Assembly: GCF_031326345.1 (NCBI RefSeq) | Contig: NZ_CP133671.1 | Coordinates: forward strand, 6,607,501-6,671,500 | From: Aureispira sp. CCB-E | GTDB taxonomy: Bacteria > Bacteroidota > Bacteroidia > Chitinophagales > Saprospiraceae | Length of the DNA stretch: 64,000 nucleotides | Direction of reading: 5' to 3' | Shown: piece by piece, positions 47,188 through 56,616 of the stretch | Layout: each line of letters begins with the position of its first letter | Position numbering within the stretch: position 1 is the stretch's first letter | Notes under the pieces: generated by a model | Seen by the model: only the letters and a program-made list of their open reading frames with translations | Database searches by the model: none | What the model was told of the DNA's origin: nothing | Made by a program: the position numbers and the translations under genes

Positions 47188-47206
47188 TAGTTAGCTACGC
47201 TGCTAA
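47188..47206. repeat. Truncated dispersed repeat
   Basis: TAGTTAGCTACGCTGCTAAT is the first half of the common TAGCTACGCTGCTACTTCGT module, just after the adhesin gene. Confidence 0.45.
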
Positions 47207-47250
47207 TTATTATTTTTAACGATCATTCGTTTTAGCTTTTTCGCAAAGAA

Positions 47251-47283
47251 AGTCTCACTCCTTCCTAGTGAGGCTTTTTTTTA
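47251..47283. terminator. Bidirectional terminator
   Basis: AGTCTCACT (47251-47259), loop, AGTGAGGCT (47267-47275), then Ts; one mismatch. Between convergent genes. Confidence 0.75.
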
Positions 47284-48714
47284 TTTTAAAAATTCTTGAA
47301 ACCAAAGCCCAGAGTCTTTAATAGTTCGTTCTTGAGTCTTATAATCTACGTGTACCAATCCAAAACGAGGATCGTACCCTTCTGCCCATTCAAAATTATC
47401 CATAAAACTCCATGCAAAATAGCCTCTAATATCAATACCTTCTTGTTGGGCTTGATACACATTTTTTAAATAGTTTTGATAAAATTTCACGCGTTGCACA
47501 TCGTGTATGCGGTTGTTTTCTTTAACATCTTTAAAAGCAGCACCATTTTCAGTAATAATAATTGGTGGTAAGTTTTTATAAGCCGCAAACTGTTTGAGTA
47601 TTTGATAAATACCTTGTGGATAAACTTCCCAACCCATTTCAGTAATTTGGCTAGGCGCTACGCCTCTATGCTTAGCTTTTTCCTCCAAAAGCCAAACATA
47701 AGGCAAGATGTATTTTTTCACAACAGTTTGTGTATAATTTTGCAAACCAATAAAATCAAAATCAAAGGCAACTACATCCATATCTCCAGCCTCAACATAT
47801 TTTTCAATCCCTTTCATAAATTGAAACCCCTCTGTAGGATAACCCATTCCTAAAAGAGGCTCTATAAAAAGTCGATTGAGTAAGATATTAGCTCGATGTG
47901 CTGCTTTAGCATGTGCTTTTTTATTCCCCTTAGGGCGTATAGGCGAACAAGAAAGTGTGGTTCCAACGTTCGCATTGGGAACATTTTGCCGTATAATTCG
48001 ACCTCCTTCGGCTTGCACCATGGTTGTATGGTGTGCTGCTCGTAAAAACTTTTTGGGAGCAATATAGCCTGGTGCGTGTACCCCTGCAAAGTATCCTACC
48101 GCCGTAAAAGCCATGGGTTCGTTCAATACCATCCAATTTTTAACCTTACTTCCATATTCTTTGGTAATAAAATTCGTATACTCTTTGAACCACCCCACAA
48201 TAGAGCGATTTGCCCAGCCGCCCTTATCCTCTAGTGCTTGAGGCAAATCCCAATGATAGATCGTTATCCATGGTTCGATGCCCAATTCCAAACAACGATC
48301 AATGACTCGGTGATAAAAATCTACTCCTTTGGGATTTGGTTTTCCTGTTCCTTCTGGGAAAATACGAGTCCAAGCAATTGAAAATCTAAAAACATCAAAA
48401 TTCATCTCCTTAACGAGCAAAAGATCATCGTAATAACGATGATAAAAGTCGCAAGCAACATCTCCATTCTCTCTATTTTTAACTTTCTTCGGCTTTTGAT
48501 GTGTCATATGATCCCAAACAGACGGTCCTTTTCCATCTTCGTTCCACGCCCCTTCGATTTGATAAGCGGCAGTCGCCACACCCCACTTAAAGTTTTCTCC
48601 AAAATCTTCTTTGGTTAAAGTAGGGTTAGAAATAGCCAACACATTAAAAGGATGGGATAAATAAGTAGCTCCCAACAAAGAGGAGGAAAATTTAATAAAG
48701 TCTCTGCGATTCAT
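47281..48714 (-). CDS. GH1 beta-glucosidase with Tat signal
   Basis: 477 residues. A twin-arginine signal, MNRRDFIKFSSSLLGATYL, opens the protein, so it is exported folded. The GH1 barrel follows with WGVATAAYQIEGAWNEDGKG, the acid/base Glu in VLNEPMAF and the nucleophile Glu in IIITENGAAF near residue 380. It hydrolyses beta-glucosides or similar in the periplasm. An IS4-family element is inserted 13-18 bp upstream of the start codon, so its original promoter is separated from it. Confidence 0.93.
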   Translation of the reverse strand: MNRRDFIKFSSSLLGATYLSHPFNVLAISNPTLTKEDFGENFKWGVATAAYQIEGAWNEDGKGPSVWDHMTHQKPKKVKNRENGDVACDFYHRYYDDLLLVKEMNFDVFRFSIAWTRIFPEGTGKPNPKGVDFYHRVIDRCLELGIEPWITIYHWDLPQALEDKGGWANRSIVGWFKEYTNFITKEYGSKVKNWMVLNEPMAFTAVGYFAGVHAPGYIAPKKFLRAAHHTTMVQAEGGRIIRQNVPNANVGTTLSCSPIRPKGNKKAHAKAAHRANILLNRLFIEPLLGMGYPTEGFQFMKGIEKYVEAGDMDVVAFDFDFIGLQNYTQTVVKKYILPYVWLLEEKAKHRGVAPSQITEMGWEVYPQGIYQILKQFAAYKNLPPIIITENGAAFKDVKENNRIHDVQRVKFYQNYLKNVYQAQQEGIDIRGYFAWSFMDNFEWAEGYDPRFGLVHVDYKTQERTIKDSGLWFQEFLK

Positions 48715-48732
48715 AATTTTTTTTTATAAAAA

Positions 48733-49990
48733 TTTTGAAACCCTACATAAAAACTTAGAAAAAACTAAGACGAGTTCTTTGAAAATATGAGAGAAAAGAC
48801 GAAAGGGATTTCCCTTTCAATAAAATAATGAACTAATTTTAAGCCCAATGTAAAAATTGAAAACTGTTGATTTTGTTTTTCTTGAACTTTCTTTTTTACT
48901 GGACTGTTTTGATGTAAAGCACCAAATCCCATAATAAAACAAAAAGCTAATGCACCAACAATCAACAGATTAAATATGTCATAAGCTTCCTTTAATCTTG
49001 TTTTATGCATATTAAATCCTCTTGATTTGAAATCTTTGAACATGGTTTCAATTGAAAAACGCAGTTCATATTGCCTTATAATTTCAAAGGGGTCATCTAG
49101 ATTACTAATCAAAAATATTGGCTCATCATATTTAGGATCATGCCAATGCAGAAAATTTACATCTTGAATTTTCTCTTTAGAAAACTCAACAGATGGGATA
49201 AACAAAAATGTTTCTCCATCTGGTACTTTTGTAAATCGAGGTTTAAAACAGTCTCCTTGCTCATGTAAAATTGTATTCTTGGCTGTTCTTACAGCATATT
49301 TCCAGCCTAACTTTAGGCGACATAATTGCTGTATAGATGCTCCATCAAACTCTCCATCTCCTAATAAAGTCACTTTAGTTTGAGTAAAAAGAATCGGTTT
49401 TAAGATTTCGGCTGCTTGTTGAATAATGTCTAAATGCATTTGTTGGGGGAAATGTCCTTTACGCCCTTTTCTGATTACCCAACAAATAGGAATACTACGT
49501 TTTTTCCAAGCTAGACTGACAACAAGAGCGACATGTTTACTTCCCATTTGACTCCCATCTATTACTAAACTAATGTCTTGATTATTATTCTTTTTGGATA
49601 AAGCAAAACGTAAAAATGCAATTAGAAAGGGAAGATAATGTACCTTGTAATCTGTCCACTTATTTGACAGAAATCGTTTGGCATGAACAACTCGACTTGC
49701 GGCATCTATATCTTGAGGTAAACCACTACCTATATCTGGCAAATGGCTACTTTTTCGTTTAATCATTCCTGTCACTAAGCCACACAAAGTGTTCAAACGG
49801 CTTAGTGCATGCCCCGATGGCTCTTGCTGATATAGACTTTTTAAACTATCTTTGACTTGTGAAAAAATCGTTTTTTTTCATATTGACAGGTTTTGTTTGA
49901 TATTCGCATTACAAATATGACCTGTCTTTTTCTTTTCTCTACCTAATTTTCAAAAAACTTCTTCTTTTCTTTTTATGTAGGGTTTCAAAA
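48733..49990 (-). mobile_element. IS4-family insertion sequence, about 1258 bp
   Basis: Inverted repeats share GAAACCCTACATAAAAA (17 bp, starting at 48737 on the left and ending at 49986 on the right), extendable by TTTT to the ends at 48733 and 49990. A possible target duplication TAAAAA flanks it (48727-48732 and 49991-49996). One transposase gene lies inside on the minus strand. An internal inverted repeat (GACAGGT at 49885, ACCTGTC at 49922) precedes the transposase start and may limit read-through transcription. Confidence 0.88.
48765..49881 (-). CDS. IS4-family transposase with A8 frame break at its start
   Basis: The main frame reads 343 residues from a TTG at 49796 and contains the DDE residues: Asp in SLVIDGSQMG, Asp in LLGDGEFDG, and Glu in YELRFSIETMFKDFK, with the Y-x2-R-x3-E-x6-K motif intact. 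The homologous upstream stretch (TIFSQVKDSLKSLYQQEPSG) continues in this frame to about 49870. The only good ATG, at 49881, is followed by eight As; one A fewer would put ATG in frame. Either slippage at A8 or an indel is involved. DDE core complete. Confidence 0.85.
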
Positions 49991-50075
49991 TAAAAATAAA
50001 CTATTTACAGCATCCAACAAAAATCTAGACAAATGATTAGAACAACCAGTTTCTAATACTCCAACCATCAAAAAA

Positions 50076-50106
50076 ATCCTCTTCCTAGCAACTAGAAAGA
50101 GGATTC
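50076..50106 (-). terminator. Terminator after the DUF3857-like gene
   Basis: On the minus strand AATCCTCTTTCTAG, loop, CTAGGAAGAGGATT, then TTTTTTTG. One mismatch per arm. It ends the minus-strand transcript of the gene at 50151. Confidence 0.8.
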
Positions 50107-50150
50107 ATTATGCAACACTGTATACTGGTTGTTACGGGTATTGTTTTGTT

Positions 50151-52217
50151 TTATGCTCGTTTAGTTTTAAACGAAAATTTAGCGTTTCTAACATCCTTAT
50201 ACGCTTGGTTAACTTCATCCAGCTTCATCACCTCATCTTTAGGAATAAATAGTTTTTTCACTTGATAAGTAGATTGGATGCGAATCATATTTGGCTTCAT
50301 TTGAGTTACCTTCATTTCATAAGAAGCATATTCATTGTCCACTTTTTTCTCTAGATCACTAATATTTTCTAACTCTACTTCTTCATCAAAAACCAAGTAG
50401 TACTCCTCCTTATCTGTTCCCAAATAAGGAACATGATAATCTAAAGTACGTTTTTCAGCGTTCACGACATTTCGAATAGAATGTCCTAAAAATTCATCTG
50501 CATTGACCTTAAACGTTCCTTTTTCTTCCTTTAATAAATTGTCAATTTTGACATCATAACCATATTTGAATGCAAAATTTGCCAAAGGCGATGTTTCCAT
50601 TTTTTCAACCTTTGCATTAGACACTTTTGTTTTAATCTTATCATAAGCACGGAAGCTATAATCGTAAGATTCTTGTAGCGTTTTATCTAAAGTATCTGCT
50701 TTGTGTCCATTCATAATTCCACCTCTTGCACCTCTTGCATACAATCCAGAATATGAACTAGAAACTTTTTGAGTAATGCTATTATTTTTAAGATTGACTT
50801 GTACTTGAGCACGAATCAAACGTTTATTATTTTCGGCATCCATTAACGGTCCATTGCCAAAGTTAATTTCTTGAAGTTTAGCATTTCTATCCGTAATATC
50901 TCTCATATAACATTTGGTATCGTAGAAATTCCATGGCAATTCATTCAAACCACCCATGCCGTTGATAGACAAAAAGCCGTCACCGTTTTTGAATACAAAG
51001 AAATAATCTCCAATTTGAGTATTAGAAACAAAGCCCAAATCAATTGGTCCACTAAAACGACTTTTGGCAATTGCCACATAATAAGGAATATTAAAACGCT
51101 CAAAGAAATCTCTATAAATACGCACTAAGTTTCTTCTATCTGTTTTGCCATTCAACAAGAAATAATCAATCCCCTCACTTTTTTCAAAATCCTCCAATTC
51201 TTCATTGATAATTTGCATTTTTTTAGCCACATACTCATTTAATAAATATACCTTTTCAATGGCTTGTAAATCTTCTTGTTTTTTGCCAAACGTTTTGGCA
51301 CCTTCTGCAAACATTTGCTCATAAAACTCTTCTAATTTCTTTTTCTTACGAACACGTACTTTTAAGAAATCTTCTGAGTATTGCAAAATTTGATCGGCAT
51401 AGTTTTTAACTTGAAAAGACAGTTGATCTTGGCGGAAAGCATCAAAGTTCAATTCATAGATAAAGTACTCCAAGTCATTCTGATAAATTGTTCCTTGCGA
51501 ATTAGCCTCTGGTACTCCTTTTAGGTTTTTCATCTCCCAACTCAAAATTTTGTTGGTTGACGTTGTACGAGTATCTGGTTTGGGCATATTATTATAAATA
51601 CGACCATCAATTTTTACTTTAAGTGGCACCGAAATACCAAAAGAAGCTCTTAATGTTGGATACTGGCTGTACAAGTTCACCGTACGACCTTGATCCAAAA
51701 ACTTAGACTCAATAATCGTAATTGTTTCTAACTCATCTCCTACTTCTAAGTCCTCCAATTCGTAAATAAACAAATCATCTTTACTTGCATACAAGTTGTC
51801 TTCTTCTGTCAATTTTGCAAAAGGTAAATCGCGAACATTGTAGTTTTTAACTTCTCCATTCGCTTTGCGAATACGGACATCAACGGTTTTGTATTGTACA
51901 TAGTCTGCAATACGCCCTTTGAACCGTTGTATAATTAGTCGATCATAATTTTCTAAAGCATCTTCTTTTTGTATTTTAACATGCATTTGTGTTCGATAGG
52001 TCGCTAACTGCTCTATGTATGGAAACGTTCCAGAGAATGTCCCACGACTATACGTTTCATTATTGATAATAACAGCATCTGCATCTGCATATTCGCTTGG
52101 AATTTCTGGCACAGGTGCCATTTCCTCTTTCCAGACATGGTCGCCAAAACTTTGAGCCGATAGGTATCCATAGGACAGACTCAATAAAAGAACAATTAGG
52201 AAACAATTTTTTTTCAT
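50151..52217 (-). CDS. DUF3857-like secreted protein with transglutaminase-like region
   Basis: 688 residues with a signal peptide ending YLSAQ. The N-terminal half (FPYIEQLATYRTQMHVKIQKED, then KTVDVRIRKANGEVKNYNVRDLPF) matches DUF3857, and the middle (YLLNEYVAKKMQIINEE, NGKTDRRNLVRIYRDFFERFNIPYYVAIA) matches the transglutaminase-like core that usually follows, although I do not see a clear catalytic Cys. Periplasmic or outer surface; role unknown. Confidence 0.8.
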   Translation of the reverse strand: MKKNCFLIVLLLSLSYGYLSAQSFGDHVWKEEMAPVPEIPSEYADADAVIINNETYSRGTFSGTFPYIEQLATYRTQMHVKIQKEDALENYDRLIIQRFKGRIADYVQYKTVDVRIRKANGEVKNYNVRDLPFAKLTEEDNLYASKDDLFIYELEDLEVGDELETITIIESKFLDQGRTVNLYSQYPTLRASFGISVPLKVKIDGRIYNNMPKPDTRTTSTNKILSWEMKNLKGVPEANSQGTIYQNDLEYFIYELNFDAFRQDQLSFQVKNYADQILQYSEDFLKVRVRKKKKLEEFYEQMFAEGAKTFGKKQEDLQAIEKVYLLNEYVAKKMQIINEELEDFEKSEGIDYFLLNGKTDRRNLVRIYRDFFERFNIPYYVAIAKSRFSGPIDLGFVSNTQIGDYFFVFKNGDGFLSINGMGGLNELPWNFYDTKCYMRDITDRNAKLQEINFGNGPLMDAENNKRLIRAQVQVNLKNNSITQKVSSSYSGLYARGARGGIMNGHKADTLDKTLQESYDYSFRAYDKIKTKVSNAKVEKMETSPLANFAFKYGYDVKIDNLLKEEKGTFKVNADEFLGHSIRNVVNAEKRTLDYHVPYLGTDKEEYYLVFDEEVELENISDLEKKVDNEYASYEMKVTQMKPNMIRIQSTYQVKKLFIPKDEVMKLDEVNQAYKDVRNAKFSFKTKRA

Positions 52218-52691
52218 AATGAATTTTAATTTAAGTTTATGGTATTTTGATAAAGAATGCTAAGGAGTCAACCTATTTTCCCTGTTGTTGTAATAAGTTA
52301 GTTTGAGACGACCCACATAGTACTTAGAGTATATTGAAATTATATCTTCAAGCTACAAATGCTTGATTTAGGGACTACAGTTGCTTTTTCAAAACAAAGT
52401 GAACTCTATCAAACCTGACTAATCCTTAACCAACTGTTCTGAACAAACTTTATCAAGTTATTAAAAAGCTGCTTTGACAAAACTACAGGATATTCCCAAA
52501 AATTTAAGCAAAGATTCTTCGTAAGTTACTGTAAAAATACATATTTAAAGTCAAAAAAGGTTCCAGATTTTAACTTTGAGTTTAATAATTCGACAAAAAT
52601 AAATAGTTCAACGATAAATCTGGCTAGTACTAATTTTTAGTTATAATACATAAATTGTATCTTTACAATAAGTTTTACGATCAGACAATAA
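52218..52691. other. Gene-free stretch before parB
   Basis: Part of an 838-bp gap (52218-53055). AT-rich with no ORF or RNA gene seen. Short repeated TTTCATGAA motifs occur at 52711-52732 (GTTTATTTCATGAACTTTG and TTTCATGAAGG). Confidence 0.4.
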
Positions 52692-52869
52692 TACGTCGTG
52701 GATTGTTTATTTCATGAACTTTGTTTCATGAAGGCACAAGCTTAGTTTTTTAGTTTTTTTATAAAAAAGTCAAAAAACGCCTTTGCATCAGCCTGATTAT
52801 CAAATCTTAAAAAACCCAAACAATAAAATCACATTCAATTGATAATCAACTATGCAGCTCCACGAGGTA
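52692..52869. repeat. Hairpin repeat family, long copy
   Basis: Ends TACGTCGTGG (52692-52701) and CCACGAGGTA (52860-52869), one mismatch. Internal GCATCAGCCTGATTATCAA pairs with TTGATAATCAACTATGCAG. Same design as the copy before metZ. Confidence 0.7.
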
Positions 52870-53055
52870 AGAGACAATAGTCTACTAAAAAAGTGCATTA
52901 GGTTGATTCAAAATCTACTGACAACGTTATACGTGTTTAGCACAATACCTATGCTTATTTACTGCAACACTAAAGTATTGATAATTGACCTAATACACTC
53001 CAAAAACCTACAAAATATTATACTAGTACCACATATATAAATATAAGATATTGTA

Positions 53056-53955
53056 ATGGCAAAACGCAAAAACAAAGGATTAGGAATTAGTGCCTTATTA
53101 GGTAATATTGATGCAGATATAGAATCTTCAAAAAAGAAGCAAGCTATTGTAAATGACTTATCCAATACGGTCGCTTTCATTCCTTTGACTAGCATTGAGG
53201 TAAATCCTTTTCAACCAAGGGTAGATTTTGACCAAACTGCTTTGAAAGAGCTGTCTGATTCGATTGCTGTACATGGTCTTATCCAACCAATTACGGTACG
53301 TCACCTTGGTAACGACAAGTTTCAATTGATTTCAGGAGAACGTCGTTTGAGAGCGTCAAAAATGGCTAACTTGGAAGAAATTCCTGCTTTTATCCGTTTG
53401 GCAAATGACCAAGAGATGATTGAAATGGCTTTGATTGAAAATATTCAACGCCAACAACTAAACCCTATTGAGGTCGCCATCACCTATGGTCGTTTGATGA
53501 AGGAATGTAACTTGACGCATTTGCAATTGGCTGAACGTGTCGGCAAAGCTCGTACAACAATCACCAATTTCACACGCCTACTTTCTCTCCCCGAAGCCAT
53601 CCAAAAAGGATTAAAAGAGCACGACATTACAATGGGGCATGCCAAAGCTTTATTAGGAGTTGATGATTATGCTTTTCAAATGGCAACCTACAAAAGTATT
53701 ATAGAAAAGGAACTTTCCGTTCGCCAAACAGAAGATTTGGTAAAGTTGAAAAAAAGTGCTGGTACGGGCTCAAAGGCTAAAGGCAAAAAAACGCTCCCTC
53801 AAGCTTATCAAAAAGTTCAATCGGAACTAACTTCTATGTTAAGCACAAGAGTTAATCTCAAAGCTGACGCCAAAGGAAAAGGACAAATTGTGATCAATTT
53901 TAGTAATACCGACGATTTGAATCGCATCTTGGATTTGCTAGAAACCAACAAATAA
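53056..53955 (+). CDS. parB: ParB/Spo0J-family partition protein
   Basis: 299 residues. ParB box I (NPFQPRVDFDQTALKELSDSIAVHGLIQPITVR, about 50-82), box II with GERRLRA (94-100, CTP binding) and ENIQRQQLNPIE, then a helix-turn-helix (about 140-185) and a C-terminal dimerisation segment. It loads on parS and spreads as a CTP-dependent clamp to guide chromosome segregation. parA, usually just upstream, is not here, and no parS-like site was seen. Confidence 0.92.
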   Translation: MAKRKNKGLGISALLGNIDADIESSKKKQAIVNDLSNTVAFIPLTSIEVNPFQPRVDFDQTALKELSDSIAVHGLIQPITVRHLGNDKFQLISGERRLRASKMANLEEIPAFIRLANDQEMIEMALIENIQRQQLNPIEVAITYGRLMKECNLTHLQLAERVGKARTTITNFTRLLSLPEAIQKGLKEHDITMGHAKALLGVDDYAFQMATYKSIIEKELSVRQTEDLVKLKKSAGTGSKAKGKKTLPQAYQKVQSELTSMLSTRVNLKADAKGKGQIVINFSNTDDLNRILDLLETNK

Positions 53956-54088
53956 ATATCCTTTTTAAAGCTTCTACCAACAAGCTTTAACTCATACGGA
54001 ACCTATATTTTGATCTTGAATAGAATACTTTAGCATGCATTTTGATTTGTAATGTATGAGATTTATTTTATTCAAGATTTTTTATTTC
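53956..54088. other. Spacer before repeat
   Basis: AT-rich, no gene. A weak terminator could be formed by AAGCTT repeats near 53970-53990 after parB. Confidence 0.3.
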
Positions 54089-54339
54089 AATAGTTCGTTA
54101 AAACCACGTAGCAGCAGCGAAGCTAAACTTTATTAGCTTGATAATCAACAAGTTGTAGATTTACTGCATTTTGTGTTAAAATTTTGATTATCAACTGCGC
54201 AGCACTCACGAAGTACCACGAAGTAGCAGCGCAGCTAAACTAATATAAATGTGCTTTTTTATCTTTTTTGGTGAAAAAGTAAACAACTAAGCGATAGCGA
54301 TCTCACGACCGCAGGGAGCTAATCAACGAACTACTATTG
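54089..54339 (+). repeat. Modular palindromic intergenic repeat, long copy
   Basis: Ends CAATAGTTCGTT (54088-54099) and AACGAACTACTATTG (54325-54339), an inverted repeat. Inside are CCACGTAGCAGCAGCGAAGC (about 54104), TTGATTATCAACTGCGCAGC, CCACGAAGTAGCAGCGCAGC (54216) and a CTCACGACCGCAGGGAGC block, in the same order as at 24212-24477. Confidence 0.85.
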
Positions 54340-54376
54340 TTTAATACCTTCTCGTATATTTTTATAACTTTTTCTC

Positions 54377-54970
54377 ATGCGCTACCTTCTCTTCTTTTTA
54401 TCCATTTGTTATTACACTACCTCTATTACAGCTCAAGATAAACTAGTAGAACAGTTTGAAAAAGGTATTGCAGCTTTTGAAAAAGGCAATTATGCCAAAG
54501 CAGAGCGCTTGTTTGATAAATTACTAAAAGAAGAACCTAGTTATGCCGCAGTATACGTCTGGAAAGGTAAGTGTTTGCAAGAATTTGAGGAATATTCTGC
54601 TGCATATCAGGCGATTCATACAGCTTGCAACTTAGAACCTACAGAGGCTAGCTATTGGTTCGAATTGGGTTATTTGAAATACAATCTGGCGATTCATAGT
54701 ATAAAAAAGCCAGAGCTTTGTGGAGATTGTGGTAAATTTTTGTTGCCTGAAGGAGAAAGTATCAATACAACGGATTATTATAAAAGTGCTCTAAAAGATT
54801 ATCAAAAAGCCATTCAATTAAACCCACAATATGCAGACGCTTATTACCAAATGGCAGTTGCATATACTGCCCTTGCCGAAAAAGAAAAAGCTTGTTTGCA
54901 ACTTCAAAAAGCCATTGACCTAAAGCACCCCAAAGCTTCAGAATATCATCTTGAAATTTGCTCCAATTAG
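54377..54970 (+). CDS. Secreted TPR protein
   Basis: 197 residues with a signal peptide ending SITAQ. Three or four tetratricopeptide repeats (LVEQFEKGIAAFEKGNYAKAERLF, AAVYVWKGKCLQEFEEYSAAY, KALQDYQKAIQLNPQYADAYYQMAVAY). A CGDCGKFLLPEGESI insertion (about 115-129) interrupts the repeats, with a CxxC pair. Role unknown. Confidence 0.8.
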   Translation: MRYLLFFLSICYYTTSITAQDKLVEQFEKGIAAFEKGNYAKAERLFDKLLKEEPSYAAVYVWKGKCLQEFEEYSAAYQAIHTACNLEPTEASYWFELGYLKYNLAIHSIKKPELCGDCGKFLLPEGESINTTDYYKSALKDYQKAIQLNPQYADAYYQMAVAYTALAEKEKACLQLQKAIDLKHPKASEYHLEICSN

Positions 54971-55223
54971 CCTTTTTTACAATTTATTTGTCGATATTCG
55001 TCAAAAATTCAGTATTGTTCTTTAACTCCTTATGTGATCAATCACATTAATCACTAAATTATCATCTAAGCATACTCTCAATACAATTGGAACAAATCCA
55101 TTGAATCATGCTTAGCCCTTGCTCCTATCCATAGCTGCAAGGCGATTCATCTATTTTATAATTATTGAGATCACATAATTTGCAACAGAACTGTATCAAA
55201 TTGAGACTATAATCGAATAAAAC

Positions 55224-56582
55224 ATGGAAAAAGCACCCGTAATTATTGTTGGAGCAGGACTAGCTGGTTCATTAATGGCTATCTACTTGGCTCAAAAAGG
55301 CTTGGCAGTTGAAGTTTTTGAAAGTCGTCCAGATATGCGAACGACAGCTATTAGCGCTGGACGCTCTATTAACTTAGCCTTGTCTGATCGAGGAATTTTA
55401 CCATTAAAAGAAGTTGGCATTCTAGACAAAGTAATGGCTGAAGCTGTTAAAATGCCTGGTAGAATGCTGCATTCTGTAGAAGGGCAACTTCAGTTCGCTC
55501 CTTATGGCAAAGATAGTTCTCAATACATCAATTCTATTTCTCGTGGAGGATTGAATCAGTTGCTAATGACTGAGGCAGAATCCTACCCTGATGTAAACAT
55601 TCATTTTAATCAAAAATGTATCGATGTTGATTTTGAGAACAGCATTGTTACCGTAGAAGATCAAGCTACCCAACAACAAACAACTGTTCAAGGTTGTACT
55701 ATTATTGGCGGAGATGGAGCTAACTCAGCAGTACGCAATGCTATGGAACAAGAAATCGAAGACTATCAAGCTCATGTAGATTGGTTGGATCATGGTTACA
55801 AAGAACTTTCTATTCCTCCGATGCAAGACGCAGGTTTTGCCTTAGAAAAAAATGCTTTGCACATTTGGCCTAGAGGCAATTATATGCTGATTGCGCTGCC
55901 CAATGCAGATGGCAGTTTTACCTGTACCTTATTCTTTCCTTATAAAGGTAATCCTAGTTTTGAAAGTTTGGATACCCCTGAAAAGATTCAAACATTTTTT
56001 GAAGCCCAATTTGGCGATGCTGTACCACATTTGGTGCACCTCCAAGAAGAATTCGCCAACAACCCTGTTGGCAAGCTAGGTACCTTAAAATGCTACCCTT
56101 GGATACATAACGATAAGGCGGCATTGATTGGAGATGCGGCACACGCCATTGTTCCTTTTTATGGGCAAGGTATGAATGCTTCTTTTGAAGATTGTCGAGT
56201 ACTAAATGCTTGTATTGAAACGCATGGTGTAGGCAACTGGGCAGCAGCTTATAGCGCCTATCAAGATTTGCGCAAAGTTAATGGAGATGCTATTGGCGAT
56301 TTGGCTGTAGAAAACTTTTATGAAATGCGTGACCATGTTGCCGATCCGACCTTTCGAAAAAAACGTGCCCTAGAGCATATCCTAGAAAACACCTATGATG
56401 ATTATCATTCAAAATATTCCTTAGTTACCTTCCAACCTGATGTGCCTTATTCTGTCGCAAGGAATTTAGGCAACCAACAGGATGCCCTATTGATGAACTT
56501 ATGTAAAGAGGTAGAAGATATTAAAACTCTAGATATTCCTAGTGTTTACCAACAGCTTAAAGCTCTAAAGACACAAGTTTAA
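55224..56582 (+). CDS. kmo: Kynurenine 3-monooxygenase
   Basis: 452 residues, usual length. FAD-binding VIIVGAGLAGSLMAIYLAQ (6-24), FESRPDMR, AGRSINLALSDRG (a KMO signature), IGGDGANSAVR near 162, and GDAAHAIVPFYGQGMNASFEDC near 303 are intact. It hydroxylates kynurenine to 3-hydroxykynurenine in tryptophan breakdown and NAD synthesis. Followed 34 bp later by a cytosine deaminase-like gene on the same strand. No kynureninase or HAAO gene is in view. Confidence 0.95.
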   Translation: MEKAPVIIVGAGLAGSLMAIYLAQKGLAVEVFESRPDMRTTAISAGRSINLALSDRGILPLKEVGILDKVMAEAVKMPGRMLHSVEGQLQFAPYGKDSSQYINSISRGGLNQLLMTEAESYPDVNIHFNQKCIDVDFENSIVTVEDQATQQQTTVQGCTIIGGDGANSAVRNAMEQEIEDYQAHVDWLDHGYKELSIPPMQDAGFALEKNALHIWPRGNYMLIALPNADGSFTCTLFFPYKGNPSFESLDTPEKIQTFFEAQFGDAVPHLVHLQEEFANNPVGKLGTLKCYPWIHNDKAALIGDAAHAIVPFYGQGMNASFEDCRVLNACIETHGVGNWAAAYSAYQDLRKVNGDAIGDLAVENFYEMRDHVADPTFRKKRALEHILENTYDDYHSKYSLVTFQPDVPYSVARNLGNQQDALLMNLCKEVEDIKTLDIPSVYQQLKALKTQV

Positions 56583-56616
56583 GTATAAAAATAGTTAATA
56601 CAAATAAATCGGAACG

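Noticed and set aside
52218-53055. parS site or origin next to parB
   Set aside because: No 16-bp parS-like palindrome or DnaA-box cluster was seen in the gap; TTTCATGAA motifs are too short to count.
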